Source: Caldalkalibacillus salinus (GTDB lineage: Bacteria; Bacillota; Bacilli; Caldalkalibacillales; JCM-10596). Taken from it: a stretch of DNA of 64,000 nucleotides. The stretch covers positions 62,001-126,000 of the forward strand of contig NZ_JAERVL010000004.1 of the NCBI RefSeq assembly GCF_016745835.1, in the 5' to 3' direction. Positions 1-9,803 of this stretch are shown here, piece after piece. Within the stretch, counting starts at the first letter, position 1, and every line of letters starts with the position of its first letter. A model generated the notes under the pieces. The model saw nothing but the letters and a program-made list of their open reading frames with translations, was not told where the DNA came from and did no database searches. Made by a program: the position numbers and the translations under genes.

Positions 1-72
1 TCGATCAAACTTGCAAATGGCAGGCACGATTGATGGTGGTTGGTCTTGATATCATTGTGGAGGTGTTACAAC

Positions 73-588
73 ATTAGCAAGGAACATTTAGTCAATGAGG
101 GGATTCGTGCCAAGGAAGTCCGTGTTATTGGGGTTGACGGAGAACAATTAGGAATTAAACCTATGCGCGAAGCTTTACAGTTAGCGGTAGATGCCAATTT
201 GGATCTCGTGAATGTAGCGCCAAACGCTAAACCGCCAGTCTGCCGTATTATGGACTATGGCAAATTTAAGTTTGAGCAGCAAAAGAAAGAGAAAGAAGCG
301 CGTAAGAAACAGAAAGTCATTAGTGTAAAAGAAGTTCGGTTTAGTCCAACCATTGAAGAACATGACTACAATACGAAGATGCGTAATGTCGTTAAGTTCC
401 TGAAAAAAGGTGACAAAGTGAAATGTAGTATTCGCTTTAGAGGACGTGCCATTACACACTCCGAGATCGGAAGACAGGTTCTGGACCGTTTAGTAAAAGA
501 TATAGCAGACATTGGTGAAGTAGAGTCTAAGCCTAAGATGGAAGGCAGAAGTATGCTTATGATTCTTGCGCCAAAATCTGAGAAATAA
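73..588 (+). CDS. infC: Translation initiation factor IF-3
   Basis: IF-3 binds the 30S subunit and checks start-codon and initiator-tRNA pairing. The sequence shows the family's N-terminal [13 protein letters not shown] and GEQLGIKP stretches, a lysine-rich linker helix, and the C-terminal [14 protein letters not shown] motif. I place the start at the ATT codon at 73. It lies 7 bases after a strong ribosome binding site (GGAGGTG, 59-65) and gives 171 residues, the usual size. An upstream ATG at 40 would add about 11 residues unlike the family. AUU starts on infC are known to allow IF-3 autoregulation, and this one agrees. It is first of three genes with rpmI and rplT. Only 58 bases of the leader are in the window, so L20-dependent leader control cannot be judged. 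Confidence 0.97.
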   Translation: MSKEHLVNEGIRAKEVRVIGVDGEQLGIKPMREALQLAVDANLDLVNVAPNAKPPVCRIMDYGKFKFEQQKKEKEARKKQKVISVKEVRFSPTIEEHDYNTKMRNVVKFLKKGDKVKCSIRFRGRAITHSEIGRQVLDRLVKDIADIGEVESKPKMEGRSMLMILAPKSEK

Positions 589-605
589 GCTAGGAGGATA
601 TCATT

Positions 606-806
606 ATGCCTAAAATGAAAACTCATAAAGGTGCTGCTAAGCGCTTTAGAAAGACTGGAACTGGGAAGCTTAAACGTTCCCACGCGTTTACAAGTCACTT
701 ATTTGCTAACAAAACACAAAAGCAGAAGCGTAAATTACGTAAGGCTGCCATCGTAAGTAATGGAGACTACAAGCGTGTTAAGAGCTTAATTGCTTATAAA
801 AAATAA
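606..806 (+). CDS. rpmI: Large ribosomal subunit protein bL35
   Basis: bL35 is a small basic protein of the 50S subunit. The 66-residue product starts [20 protein letters not shown], the family signature, and is rich in Lys and Arg throughout. A good ribosome binding site (AGGAGG at 593-598) precedes the ATG. It sits 17 bases after infC and 46 bases before rplT, the conserved order infC-rpmI-rplT, and is presumably on the same transcript. Confidence 0.98.
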   Translation: MPKMKTHKGAAKRFRKTGTGKLKRSHAFTSHLFANKTQKQKRKLRKAAIVSNGDYKRVKSLIAYKK

Positions 807-852
807 GACTTCTTAGTTGAAGTTGATGATAGAATTTTAGGAGGTTTTTATC

Positions 853-1203
853 ATGCCAAGAGTTAAAGGTGGATATACAACGCGTCGTAGACGTAAAAAA
901 ATATTAAAACTGGCTAAAGGTTATTTCGGTTCTAAACACCGTTTATTTAAATCAGCTAATGCGCAAGTGATGAAGTCACTATTATACGCTTACCGTGACC
1001 GTCGCCAAAGAAAGCGTGACTTCCGTAAGCTATGGATTACGCGTATTAACGCAGCAGCTCGTCAACACGGTCTATCTTACAGCCGTTTCATGCACGGACT
1101 TAAAGAAGCGGGTGTTGATGTGAACCGTAAAATTCTTGCTGACTTAGCAGTGAATGACAAAGAAGCTTTCGCTCAGTTAGTAAGTAAAGCAAAAGGTGAA
1201 TAA
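853..1203 (+). CDS. rplT: Large ribosomal subunit protein bL20
   Basis: bL20 binds 23S rRNA early in 50S assembly. In Bacillus it also represses its own operon by binding the infC leader. The 116-residue product begins with the basic N-terminal tail ([21 protein letters not shown]) and continues with the helical globular domain including [16 protein letters not shown]. The start follows a clear AGGAGG site. It is last in the infC operon and is followed at once by an intrinsic terminator. Confidence 0.98.
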   Translation: MPRVKGGYTTRRRRKKILKLAKGYFGSKHRLFKSANAQVMKSLLYAYRDRRQRKRDFRKLWITRINAAARQHGLSYSRFMHGLKEAGVDVNRKILADLAVNDKEAFAQLVSKAKGE

Positions 1204-1216
1204 GATAGCTTAGCCT

Positions 1217-1253
1217 AAGCCCTGAGATGAATTCAAATCTCAGGGCTTTTTTT
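1217..1253 (+). terminator. Intrinsic terminator of the infC operon
   Basis: An 11-12 bp stem (AAGCCCTGAGAT paired with ATCTCAGGGCTT) with a short AT-rich loop is followed by a run of Ts. It lies 14 bases after the rplT stop. Confidence 0.9.
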
Positions 1254-1287
1254 GGATATATGGCTTCAATCCGTTCTTTACTTGCCA

Positions 1288-3033
1288 TCATTGTTGCTTT
1301 AAAATTTTATACTCGTAGGGTTCTAGGGTGACTGTATACGAACTATCAGCTGTTTGCTCCGTTATTTTGTGATGTGTCAAAGCATCCATCCATAGCCCTT
1401 GAGGTAGCGTGAACGTTGCCTCCTGAGTTGTGTCAGCCGCGTTCATCATGATGATAAAATGCTCGTCCGTTAACCGTCTTTCATAGACAAGGACTGACGA
1501 GTGGGACTCAGCGAGCAAAAAAGAGAGGCTGCCTTGACGTAAAGCGGGATTCTCATGCCGCAAGCGTATCATCGTTTGGTAAAAGGATAACAAGTCATGG
1601 TTTTGCTTCTCTTTGTCCCACACCATCGTTTTACGACAGTCCGGGTCTTCTCCACCCGTTAAACCCACATCATCCCCATAGTAAATACAGGGCGCACCCC
1701 GATATGTTAATTGAAACGTTGCCGCTAATTTCATCTTATCAACGTTTTCTCCGCAGATCGTTAACAGCCTAGGTGTATCATGTGAGTCTAGCAGATTAAA
1801 GGCCACTTCGTTGGCCTGTAGAGGGTAAGCCACATACATACGATTAATTTCATTTTTGAATTGCTGGGCATCTATCCTATTTTTACAGAAAAAGTCTAAT
1901 ATGGTATTTGTCACGGGATAGTTCATCACGGCATCGAACTGGTCACCTTGAAGCCACGGCATAGACTGATGCCAAATTTCCCCTAAGATATAAGCGTCAG
2001 GATTAGCCGCTTTTACAACCCGTCGAAATGCTCTCCAAAAGGCGTGATCAACTTCGTTGGCAACGTCTAAGCGCCAGCCATCCATACCAATCTCTTCAAT
2101 GTAGTAACGAGCGACCTCTAATAGATAGGCTTTGACTTCCGGGTTCTCAGTATTTAATTTTGGCATCATATGAGTGAAGGCAAAGGTATCGTAACTCGGA
2201 CGTGGTTCGGTTTGAACTGGAAATTCATGGACATAAAACCAGTCGCGATAGGGAGAGTGTTCTTGATTTCTGATCACATCTTGAAATGGCGCGAAGTAAT
2301 AGCCTGAATGGTTAAAAACGGCGTCGAGCATCACTTTGATATTGTTCTGGTGGCAGATGTGGACTAAGGCTTTTAACAATTGACTATCGCCGAAGTGAGG
2401 ATCAACCTTTTTGTAATCCACAGTGTCGTACTTGTGATTCGTTGTGGCTTCGAATAGGGGGGTGAAATACAGCGCATTCACACCGAGATCTTTGAGATAA
2501 TCGATGTGATCGATCACACCCTGTAAGTCCCCACCAAAAAAATTATCATACTGAGGTTGTCCGCCCCAAGGCGCCACATTTTGAGGATCGTTAGACGGAT
2601 CTCCGTTAGCAAAACGCTCAGGGAAAATTTGATAAAAGACAGCATCTTTCACCCACTCCGGAGGACTAAAGACATCGGCGGCATTAAGAAATGGAAATTC
2701 AAAGAGGCCTGTAGGTATTGTGGGGCGTTCCAGAAAAAAGCCGCCTTCTGTATACCATATTTGATCTGCGCCAGATATTAAATGAAACCCGTATGTACAT
2801 CGACGATAAGGCGGCTTAACAGACGCCTCGTAGTAATCAAATAAAGCGTCACTCGCCACCTTATGCATGGTCGTGAGTTGTTGAGTCCCATTTAGATCAT
2901 ACTTATCACAATGGAACAGACTCACAGTGGTCACATCATCTCTTTTTGTACGCACGCGAATATGGAGCGTCTCTTGATCATAAGCGTAGGCATAATTGGA
3001 TTTTGGCTGATGAAAAACAGCTTCTAAAAACAT
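1288..3033 (-). CDS. Neopullulanase / cyclomaltodextrinase-type GH13 hydrolase
   Basis: A 581-residue cytoplasmic glycoside hydrolase that should cleave maltodextrins, cyclodextrins or pullulan. Residues 1 to about 120 form the N-terminal CBM34-like domain typical of the GH13_20 group, which mediates dimer formation. The catalytic barrel carries all four conserved regions: DAVFNH (237-242), GWRLDVANE with nucleophile D323, GEIWH with acid/base E352, and LLDSHD with D419. There is no signal peptide. Length matches Geobacillus neopullulanase. A G-rich site precedes the ATG. It is divergent from a LacI-type regulator 575 bases away, which suggests maltodextrin-responsive control. Exact substrate preference cannot be read from sequence. 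Confidence 0.92.
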   Translation of the reverse strand: MFLEAVFHQPKSNYAYAYDQETLHIRVRTKRDDVTTVSLFHCDKYDLNGTQQLTTMHKVASDALFDYYEASVKPPYRRCTYGFHLISGADQIWYTEGGFFLERPTIPTGLFEFPFLNAADVFSPPEWVKDAVFYQIFPERFANGDPSNDPQNVAPWGGQPQYDNFFGGDLQGVIDHIDYLKDLGVNALYFTPLFEATTNHKYDTVDYKKVDPHFGDSQLLKALVHICHQNNIKVMLDAVFNHSGYYFAPFQDVIRNQEHSPYRDWFYVHEFPVQTEPRPSYDTFAFTHMMPKLNTENPEVKAYLLEVARYYIEEIGMDGWRLDVANEVDHAFWRAFRRVVKAANPDAYILGEIWHQSMPWLQGDQFDAVMNYPVTNTILDFFCKNRIDAQQFKNEINRMYVAYPLQANEVAFNLLDSHDTPRLLTICGENVDKMKLAATFQLTYRGAPCIYYGDDVGLTGGEDPDCRKTMVWDKEKQNHDLLSFYQTMIRLRHENPALRQGSLSFLLAESHSSVLVYERRLTDEHFIIMMNAADTTQEATFTLPQGLWMDALTHHKITEQTADSSYTVTLEPYEYKILKQQ

Positions 3034-3368
3034 GTTATACAGCCCCCTTTTTTAAAGTTGATATGAATAGTCGTGGTAAACTAACTTAAAGTAGCAGTCG
3101 AAGAGTAAAAGTTATATATGGGGATAAAATTTCATCATCGTCATTGTATCATGAGTAATCAGGATCTATAGCGCTCATTGACGTCAACCAAGGGTCATGT
3201 CCGTGAGCCATTGAGAAGACCAGGAAACTTTACCATTTTGACGAAAGTTATGCTACCATTAACTAAAATGATGATTGTATTTGTTACAATAAGTATATAA
3301 GAGGATAGAGCTAATAACGTAACGAAACAAGGACTTGCCCATCACTCACTTCAACGGAGGGAGCCATT
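3034..3368. other. Intergenic region between the divergent GH13 and regulator units
   Basis: This AT-rich stretch should hold the promoters for the GH13 gene and for the rightward small ORF and regulator. I see a possible short inverted repeat, AACTTT (3226-3231) and AAAGTT (3244-3249), around a TTGACG hexamer (3238-3243). No convincing CRE or LacI operator palindrome was found. Confidence 0.3.
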
Positions 3369-3482
3369 ATGTTCAATGTCCTACAGTCGAAAGGGTGTTT
3401 AATTTTTTCTATTATTGTAGGAATTATTGTGGTCTTATTTAATGTGTTGATCATGTGGATGGCCACAAACACAGTACAATGA
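3369..3482 (+). CDS. Small putative single-pass membrane protein (37 aa)
   Basis: A short ORF not resembling any family I recognise. It starts with ATG 12 bases after a GGAGG-type ribosome binding site (3356-3361) and encodes 37 residues. Residues 11-31 are a continuous hydrophobic segment rich in Ile, Val and Leu. A basic N-terminus (QSKG) would place it inside. It lies 126 bases before the LacI-type gene on the same strand. The good ribosome binding site and clean transmembrane pattern argue for a real gene, but its length makes chance occurrence possible. Confidence 0.45.
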   Translation: MFNVLQSKGCLIFSIIVGIIVVLFNVLIMWMATNTVQ

Positions 3483-3607
3483 TTTAACCCTCGGGTCCTA
3501 AAATGAATTGACCTGAGCAGACATACAGAACCTAACCCACCAAACCAAATACAAAAATATTCAATAAAACAACAAAGCCTGATATGGCTATGTAGAGAGG
3601 AGGGCAA

Positions 3608-4651
3608 ATGATGCCGATCACCATCAGAGATGTGGCCAAACATGCAGGTGTTGCCCCGTCTACCGTATCAAGGGTTATTGCGAACAGTAACCGCATCAGT
3701 CAACGTACAAAAGAAAAAGTTTTTCAATCTATGAAAGAACTAGGATATCATCCTAACTATAATGCAAGAAGTTTAGCAGTTAAGAACACGAAATGCTTGG
3801 GAATTATCATGCCTAGGTCCACGGAAGAAGCGTTTCAAAACCCGTTTTTCCCAGAAGTGATTCGAGGCATTAGCGTTTGTGCGAATGAAAAAGGGTACGC
3901 CCTATTTTTATCAACGGGGGGCAATGAGGAGCAGCATAGAGAAGCCGTTGTTGATATGGTCCAAGGTCGACGAGTAGATGGTGTTATATCACTATATACA
4001 AAGGTAGATGACCCATTAGTCGAGTATTTAAGCGACCAAGATTTCCCATTTGTCGTTGTAGGACAACCCTATAACGATAAGTTAAAGATTTCATATGTGG
4101 ACAATGATAATGTACAAGCGGCGAAAGAAGCGACTGAACATTTAATCAAACTAGGACATCGTCACATTGGATTCGTTGGTGGATCTATCGATTTATTGGT
4201 AACAAGAAACCGATTAATTGGCTATCGCCAAGCGTTAGAAGAGGCCGGAATGGCGTATGATGAGTCTTTAGCTATACACGAATCCTTTCTCCAAGAGGGA
4301 GGATATAAAGCGATGGTAGAGCTCCTGCGAAACGATAATCCTCCTACTGCACTCCTTGTGATTGATGATGTGATGGCTTTAGGGGTTATCAGCGCGCTTA
4401 GTGAGATCGGGATTTCGGTTCCTCAACAGGTTTCAGTGGTCAGTATGAATGATGTCCCGATTGCCAAGGTTTCCTCCCCACCCCTGACGACAGTAAACAT
4501 TGGTATATATGATTTGGGTTATCAAGCGACGAAAAAACTACTAAAGTGGGTAGAGGAAGACGAACCTGATTTCACACCAACGATCGTTGAACATCAGTTG
4601 ATGGTTCGCCATTCTACAGCGAAAAGGCAAACAGAATCACAAAACGTTTAG
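3608..4651 (+). CDS. LacI/GalR-family transcriptional regulator
   Basis: A DNA-binding repressor of the LacI family, 347 residues. The N-terminal helix-turn-helix (TIRDVAKHAGVAPSTVSRVI, residues 5-24) and hinge helix (YNARSLAVK) are followed by a periplasmic-binding-protein-like effector domain that includes VDGVISL and LGHRHIGFVGG. GAGAGGAGGG lies just upstream of tandem ATG codons at 3608 and 3611, and either could be used. It is divergent from the GH13 hydrolase, so it most likely senses a maltodextrin-type sugar and controls that gene (MalR-like). The effector is inferred from context only. Confidence 0.9.
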   Translation: MMPITIRDVAKHAGVAPSTVSRVIANSNRISQRTKEKVFQSMKELGYHPNYNARSLAVKNTKCLGIIMPRSTEEAFQNPFFPEVIRGISVCANEKGYALFLSTGGNEEQHREAVVDMVQGRRVDGVISLYTKVDDPLVEYLSDQDFPFVVVGQPYNDKLKISYVDNDNVQAAKEATEHLIKLGHRHIGFVGGSIDLLVTRNRLIGYRQALEEAGMAYDESLAIHESFLQEGGYKAMVELLRNDNPPTALLVIDDVMALGVISALSEIGISVPQQVSVVSMNDVPIAKVSSPPLTTVNIGIYDLGYQATKKLLKWVEEDEPDFTPTIVEHQLMVRHSTAKRQTESQNV

Positions 4652-4721
4652 CAAGATGGGTATAGGCCACGATCAACAATGAAGTGCACTCTTAAGTAAA
4701 ACTATGATATCTTCACTTATA

Positions 4722-4757
4722 AGTCGTTCTCTCACATGATAGAGAATGGCTTTTTAT
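4722..4757 (+). terminator. Intrinsic terminator after the LacI-type gene
   Basis: An 11 bp stem with two G-U pairs (AGTCGTTCTCT with AGAGAATGGCT) is followed by TTTTTATTT. Confidence 0.8.
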
Positions 4758-4934
4758 TTAAGGGTCTTTATACCTACATTAAAAGCCTGCACGGAAATTT
4801 TTTAATACTTTAGGGCTAAATCATTTTGTGTATCGAATATTTCCGTAAGATGGTAGAAAAAAAAGAGGGAATCCTTTACAATAGGGAGATGTATTGGAAA
4901 AATTATGATTATTTGATGTAAGGGAGGAGAAACG

Positions 4935-7190
4935 ATGATGAAACGCAGCATGATTTGGTTAATCGTTGTGATGCTTGTATTTAGTATGACGCCTAGCGTG
5001 AGTGCTACAGGTACAGCCAACGACGAAGTGATTGAAGAGGCATTAAAGAAAGCGGATCTGTATCATGTGCAATCCGAAGTCAGTAAAAGTGACCTCATTG
5101 AAAGAATTCATGAGTTATTCCCGGGACAGTTTGATGAACTTACCGAAGATGACTTCCGTATGGACCGTCATGTCTATAGACCTACGCCAGAGGAGGAACC
5201 TGAACGTCATAGAATTAGCTTTCATAAGCGAGTCAGTGACGGCCAATTTATAGACGGTCATTTTGAGTTTGTCGGTGAAGCATTAGAGCTTACAAACTTT
5301 TACTACCATCCCGGTAAAGTGGCAGATGCTTATTATCCTCCTGAAGTAAGCCGTGACGAAGCTGAGGAGATCGCAAGTGCGTTTAAAGACGAATTTGTGG
5401 AAGGGAACTATGTCCTGAGCGATGATGAAGATGCTTACATGTACCATGGTTCAAACCGTACGTTAACAGAACCGGTTGAATATCAGTTTACATATCATCT
5501 ACAACACGAAGATATCCCGGTTCGTGGACAGTCTGTCAGAATTACCGTTTTAGGTAACGGTGAAGTCACAAGATTTAGTCGCCCTCAAAGCGACATGAGC
5601 CAATTAACTTTTGAAGAATCTGAAGCGTTATTAACGGAAGAAGAAGCGTTCGACATTTATGACGACGGCTTAGAATTAGCCCTACGTTATAGAGCAGATT
5701 ACTATACACCGCAAGATTCAAATCAAGCTTACCTCGCTTATGACCCTGTTCACCATATTAACGGTATTAGTGCAGTGACAGGTCAATATTTATCTGGTGG
5801 TGAATTTGTAACTGAATTCCCAGAACAAGAAGAGATCATGATGCTCGTTAGTGAACCCGTTACAACTGAGCAACAACCGATTTCCCCTGAGGAAGCAAAA
5901 GCGTTAGTAGAGGAACTTCTTGCACCTGCTGATGAGAATACGGAACTCCATATTGAAGGTGTAAGAGAAGTAGAGAATCATTTAGGGCAAGAAGTATATC
6001 ACGTTAATTACATGTATTATACCGGTAACTCAGGATCTGGGAGCTCTATTGAAATAACAAAACAAGGCGAAATCATGAACTTTTACAACCACAGCCAGTC
6101 TGAACGATACTATCGACCAGGTATGGAAAGAGAAAAGCTAGAACCACAGATTACAGAGGAAGAAGCGTTAGAAAAGGCGGTAAGCGCCATTGAGGAATAT
6201 GCGGCCTCTAACATGCATCTTTATAGCTATCCAACAACAACAGTTCAACATGACGTTTATGAAGGAGCATACCGTTACAACTTCCCTCGTGTACATGATG
6301 GCGTCGTATTCAGTGGCGACTCTATTAATGTCACTATATCATCTCAAACAGGTGATATCTTAAACTTTAATAATCGCTTCCGTGAGCACGAATTTACGGC
6401 TTCACCTGAAGATGCTCTAGATGTAGAGGAGATAAGGGAGGCCTATACAGAAGCGTTTGATTTGGAACTCACTTATGTGAATCTGTATAATGAAGATGAC
6501 GAACATTACTACCTCGTGTACGCACCGAGGCGTGATACACCTTACAATTACTTTGATGCCCAATCAGGTCAGTGGGAAGAAACTGAAGGTTCGCGTCAAC
6601 GTAGAGCAGAAGGAGAAGCGCCACTTGTTGAGCATGCTTGGGCAGCAGAAGAACTCAATTTCTTAATTGAGTCCGGGATTGTGACATGGTCAGAGGACTT
6701 TGATGCAGATGTGAGCATGACAAAAGGGCAAGCGTTAGAGGTGTTAATGAAATCCTTAACTCGCTTTTGGAATTCTTACGGTCCACATGAGGATGTAGAG
6801 CCAACGTTCAGCAACATTGATCAAGATCACCCGTTGTTTGACATCGTTGAGCGTGCAGCAGAAGCAGGCATCATTGATCCTCAAGCTAGTGCTTTTGATG
6901 TCGATGCAAACATCACGCGTGAAGAGTTAGCCGTTTGGTTTATTAGAGCAATGCGTCTTAATGAGGCCGCTGAGCATGCGGATATCTATAAGCTCCACTT
7001 CAGTGACGCAGACAATGTATCTGATGGTTACCAAGGACATGTGGCACTAGCATCCGCATTTGGCATACTCCAAGGTAACAATGGGGCTTTCAACCCTCAT
7101 CAAGAGGTGACACTGGCTCAAATGGCGGTAGCGACAATTCGCTTAGCGAACACCATTACAAACTTCGAACACCAACGTTATCTATACTAA
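4935..7190 (+). CDS. Secreted YcdB/YcdC-domain protein with C-terminal SLH anchor
   Basis: A 751-residue exported protein. Residues 1-24 are a signal peptide ending near SVSA. The body contains repeated PepSY/YcdB-like units, each with a charged EEAEE- or EEALEKA-type helix followed by strands (for example ISPEEAKALVEELL and ITEEEALEKAVSAI). Such units are found in B. subtilis YcdB/YcdC and in protease propeptides. From about residue 560 there are three SLH motifs (start near HAWAAEELNFLIESGI, FDIVERAAEAGIID, ALASAFGILQG), which normally bind pyruvylated secondary wall polymer. The protein is strongly acidic. It is monocistronic, with GGGAGGAG before the ATG and a terminator behind. Function is unknown; a cell-surface role is inferred. 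Confidence 0.85.
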   Translation: MMKRSMIWLIVVMLVFSMTPSVSATGTANDEVIEEALKKADLYHVQSEVSKSDLIERIHELFPGQFDELTEDDFRMDRHVYRPTPEEEPERHRISFHKRVSDGQFIDGHFEFVGEALELTNFYYHPGKVADAYYPPEVSRDEAEEIASAFKDEFVEGNYVLSDDEDAYMYHGSNRTLTEPVEYQFTYHLQHEDIPVRGQSVRITVLGNGEVTRFSRPQSDMSQLTFEESEALLTEEEAFDIYDDGLELALRYRADYYTPQDSNQAYLAYDPVHHINGISAVTGQYLSGGEFVTEFPEQEEIMMLVSEPVTTEQQPISPEEAKALVEELLAPADENTELHIEGVREVENHLGQEVYHVNYMYYTGNSGSGSSIEITKQGEIMNFYNHSQSERYYRPGMEREKLEPQITEEEALEKAVSAIEEYAASNMHLYSYPTTTVQHDVYEGAYRYNFPRVHDGVVFSGDSINVTISSQTGDILNFNNRFREHEFTASPEDALDVEEIREAYTEAFDLELTYVNLYNEDDEHYYLVYAPRRDTPYNYFDAQSGQWEETEGSRQRRAEGEAPLVEHAWAAEELNFLIESGIVTWSEDFDADVSMTKGQALEVLMKSLTRFWNSYGPHEDVEPTFSNIDQDHPLFDIVERAAEAGIIDPQASAFDVDANITREELAVWFIRAMRLNEAAEHADIYKLHFSDADNVSDGYQGHVALASAFGILQGNNGAFNPHQEVTLAQMAVATIRLANTITNFEHQRYLY

Positions 7191-7240
7191 AATAAAACAG
7201 AGGCTGTTGAGGCTATACTTTAGTATCTTAGCAGCTCAAG

Positions 7241-7275
7241 AGGCCGTGGGTATGATCATACCTGCGGCCTTTTTA
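7241..7275 (+). terminator. Intrinsic terminator after the SLH protein gene
   Basis: A near-perfect 15 bp hairpin (AGGCCGTGGGTATG with CATACCTGCGGCCT) is followed by TTTTT. Confidence 0.85.
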
Positions 7276-7385
7276 AGATTATGAGCCGGTTAAGCCTCGT
7301 AATGTTACAGCCATACTAGGGTCTGTTATAATGTATATAGCTTACGAAGTACTTATTGCATCGTTATACATAAGGAGGATTTATC

Positions 7386-8465
7386 ATGAGTTTAGAACCC
7401 ACATTACAGATGTTTAAGGATTTAACTGAAGCACCAGGTGCACCTGGACACGAGCAGAATGTTCGTAACATTATGAGAAAATGGATTCTTCCTTTCTCTC
7501 ATGAAGTTTACCAAGATAACATTGGGAGCTTGGTTGCCAAGAAAGTAGGCAACCAAAACGGACCCAAAGTTATGGTTGCTGGTCACTTGGACGAGATTGG
7601 ATTTATGATTACTCATATCACAGATGACGGATTCTTACGTTTTCAAACACTTGGGGGTTGGTGGGAGCAAGTCATGCTGGCTCAACGTGTGAGTGTATTG
7701 ACATCAAAAGGTGAGATTGAGGGTGTGATAGGCTCTAAACCCCCACATATCCTTTCAGCCGAGGCACGTAAGAAAGCAGTAGATAAAAAAGAGATGTTTA
7801 TTGATATCGGTGCGACAAGTCGTGAGGAAGCGGAAACGTTTGGGGTTCGGCCTGGAGATACAGTGGTCCCCATCTGTCCTTTTACGGTGATGAAAAACCC
7901 TAAAATGCTCATGGCAAAAGCGTGGGATAATCGGATTGGTTGTGCCATTGCAATCGAAGTGTTGAAAAGGCTAAAGGACGAAGGACACCCTAACGAAGTA
8001 TACGGTGTAGGAACCGTTCAGGAAGAGGTCGGATTAAGAGGGGCTCAAACATCAGCACACGTCGTGCAGCCAGACATTGCGTTTGCCGTTGATGTTGGTA
8101 TTGCAGGTGACACACCAGGTGTCAAACCGGACGAAGCTTTAGCAAAAATGGGCAAAGGTCCCCAATTGTTAATTTACGATGCGTCTATGATTGGTCATAA
8201 AGATCTCAGAGACTTTGTCGTCAATGTAGCGGAAGAAAACGATATTCCCTTCCAATACGACTATGTCCCGGGTGGGGGCACAGACGCAGGTAAGATGCAT
8301 TTAACTGGGAATGGAGTCCCCTCATTAGCTATCGGTATAGCTACACGTTATATTCATAGTCATGCCGCTATTTTACACCGTGATGATTTTGAAAACGCAG
8401 TAAACCTACTTGTGGAGGTCATTAAAAAGTTAGACGAGCAAACGGTAAAACAAATTATCGGTTAA
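7386..8465 (+). CDS. ysdC: M42-family metallo-aminopeptidase (YsdC-like)
   Basis: A cytosolic dodecameric-type aminopeptidase of the M42 family (FrvX/YsdC/PepA group), 359 residues. The expected metal and catalytic residues are visible: H67 in AGHLDE with D69, D181 in AWDNR, the E213-E214 pair in [10 protein letters not shown]236 in VDVG, and the C-terminal HSH motif near 323. The start follows AAGGAGG with good spacing. In B. subtilis ysdC lies between the infC operon and sspI, and the same order holds here, so I use that symbol. Confidence 0.92.
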   Translation: MSLEPTLQMFKDLTEAPGAPGHEQNVRNIMRKWILPFSHEVYQDNIGSLVAKKVGNQNGPKVMVAGHLDEIGFMITHITDDGFLRFQTLGGWWEQVMLAQRVSVLTSKGEIEGVIGSKPPHILSAEARKKAVDKKEMFIDIGATSREEAETFGVRPGDTVVPICPFTVMKNPKMLMAKAWDNRIGCAIAIEVLKRLKDEGHPNEVYGVGTVQEEVGLRGAQTSAHVVQPDIAFAVDVGIAGDTPGVKPDEALAKMGKGPQLLIYDASMIGHKDLRDFVVNVAEENDIPFQYDYVPGGGTDAGKMHLTGNGVPSLAIGIATRYIHSHAAILHRDDFENAVNLLVEVIKKLDEQTVKQIIG

Positions 8466-8581
8466 AGCACTCATTTATATGATAAAACGACTTGATATGA
8501 ATCGTGATTGTGGTTAGGGATACGTTTAGGGAAAAACGTAAAGAGGTACAGTGAGTGATACAGGTATATATTAGAACATAT

Positions 8582-8610
8582 AAAAGGAGGGGTCTAATTG
8601 TAGCCCCTCC
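8582..8610 (-). terminator. Terminator of sspI (may also serve ysdC)
   Basis: A GGAGGGG/CCCCTCC 7 bp stem with an 11-base loop is followed by TTTT on the minus strand. On the plus strand the T run is poor, so it is best assigned to sspI. Confidence 0.6.
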
Positions 8611-8693
8611 ATCATTTTGTGCCATTTTAACGAGTACAAATGGTGAAAGAAAAGAGAGAAAGAAACGAGTGGTTCATAAAATATAAGAGTGGA

Positions 8694-8900
8694 TTACTGA
8701 AGTCCGCTCTTAATATGATCGACAATATCTGCTTTTTCCTGTTCACCACATTCGTTCCACATTAACTCGAATAAAACACCAAGACCTGGAAGCATTTTTT
8801 CCTCTCCGCTTTCGATGGCGTCTAATATGGTGGCGCGAATATGTTCTTCGTTACTATCATTTAAATTGTCCGTAATAGCGTGTCTCAAATTCAGGTTCAT
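8694..8900 (-). CDS. sspI: Small acid-soluble spore protein I
   Basis: SspI is a minor spore-core protein made in the forespore. The 68-residue product starts MNLNLRHAITDNLND and contains the conserved LPGLGVLFELMW segment and the C-terminal HIKSGL, the pattern of the SspI family. A strong ribosome binding site (AAAGGAG) precedes the ATG. A promoter resembling sigma-G sites is 35 bases upstream. It lies divergently next to the TrmH-type gene, as in B. subtilis. Confidence 0.95.
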   Translation of the reverse strand: MNLNLRHAITDNLNDSNEEHIRATILDAIESGEEKMLPGLGVLFELMWNECGEQEKADIVDHIKSGLQ

Positions 8901-8934
8901 GTAAATACTCCTTTCTTCAAGTTAAAAGCATTAT

Positions 8935-8964
8935 TATTATGTACGTTAATTTGGTATAGTATGA
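8935..8964 (-). promoter_or_regulatory. Putative sigma-G promoter of sspI
   Basis: On the minus strand a perfect CATAATA -10 element (8941-8935) lies 18 bases after TCATA (8964-8960), close to the sigma-G pattern. Its placement 35 bases before the start codon fits forespore expression. Confidence 0.45.
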
Positions 8965-9002
8965 ATGTAAATTGTAAGTCAACCTTGGAGGGATCTGATT
9001 AA

Positions 9003-9803
9003 ATGTTCATTCACTCTTCCCAAAATCCAACATTTAAATTGTGGAAAAAGTTACATACAAAAAAAGGACGTCGAGCGCAACAACGATTCTTAATCGAAGG
9101 CATCCATATGGCTGAGGAAGCATTGCAGTCTACATATATTATTGATGAAATGATTATCTCTGAAGATTTCAATCTACCTGAGTCATGGGCTGCACAGATA
9201 AAAAGTGCAAAACCTAAAGTCATGACCCTTACAAACGAGCTTTTTTCACAAATTTCCTCCACGCCCTCACCGCAAGGTATTGCGATGACCGTCAGGCTGA
9301 ATAATGAGAATGACGTAAAAAGTGTGATGAGAGAATGCACATCGTTAATGTTAATTGACCAAGTTCAAGATCCGGGAAACTTGGGTACAATAATGAGAAC
9401 AGCTGACGCCGCTGGCATTGATGCTGTCATTTTAGGAAAAGGCACCGTTGATGTGTATTCAGACAAAGTCCTTAGATCCACACAAGGGTCGGTGTTTCAC
9501 ATTCCGCTCGTTGAAGCTGATTTGTTTAACACAATCCTCACGTTGAGGGAGCAAAACTGGTCAGTTGTAGGCACAAGTTTGCAGGGAGCCACACCCTATA
9601 CTGAGATGGGGACAATCGATCATCCTTATGCCTTACTCGTAGGTAATGAAGCCAACGGTTGCTCAGAACAACTATTGGATCTTGTGACACATAAAGTCAA
9701 GATACCGATGTATGGCAAAGTCGAGTCACTCAACGTTGGTGTAGCGACTGGTATTTTGCTTTATTACTTGCAACACGAGACTAAGCATCTGCCTCACAGA
9801 TAA
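9003..9803 (+). CDS. rlmP: TrmH-family 23S rRNA ribose methyltransferase (YsgA/RlmP-like)
   Basis: A SPOUT-class 2'-O-methyltransferase, 266 residues. An N-terminal substrate-binding domain is followed by the three trefoil-knot motifs: DPGNLGTIMRTA (from 123), GNEANG (214-219) and ESLNVGVATG (241-250), which form the SAM pocket and dimer interface. Its place between sspI and pheS matches B. subtilis ysgA. From memory, YsgA was named RlmP and methylates a guanosine in the 23S rRNA A-loop; the target here is inferred by that orthology. The start has GGAGGG eight to ten bases upstream. Confidence 0.88.
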   Translation: MFIHSSQNPTFKLWKKLHTKKGRRAQQRFLIEGIHMAEEALQSTYIIDEMIISEDFNLPESWAAQIKSAKPKVMTLTNELFSQISSTPSPQGIAMTVRLNNENDVKSVMRECTSLMLIDQVQDPGNLGTIMRTADAAGIDAVILGKGTVDVYSDKVLRSTQGSVFHIPLVEADLFNTILTLREQNWSVVGTSLQGATPYTEMGTIDHPYALLVGNEANGCSEQLLDLVTHKVKIPMYGKVESLNVGVATGILLYYLQHETKHLPHR

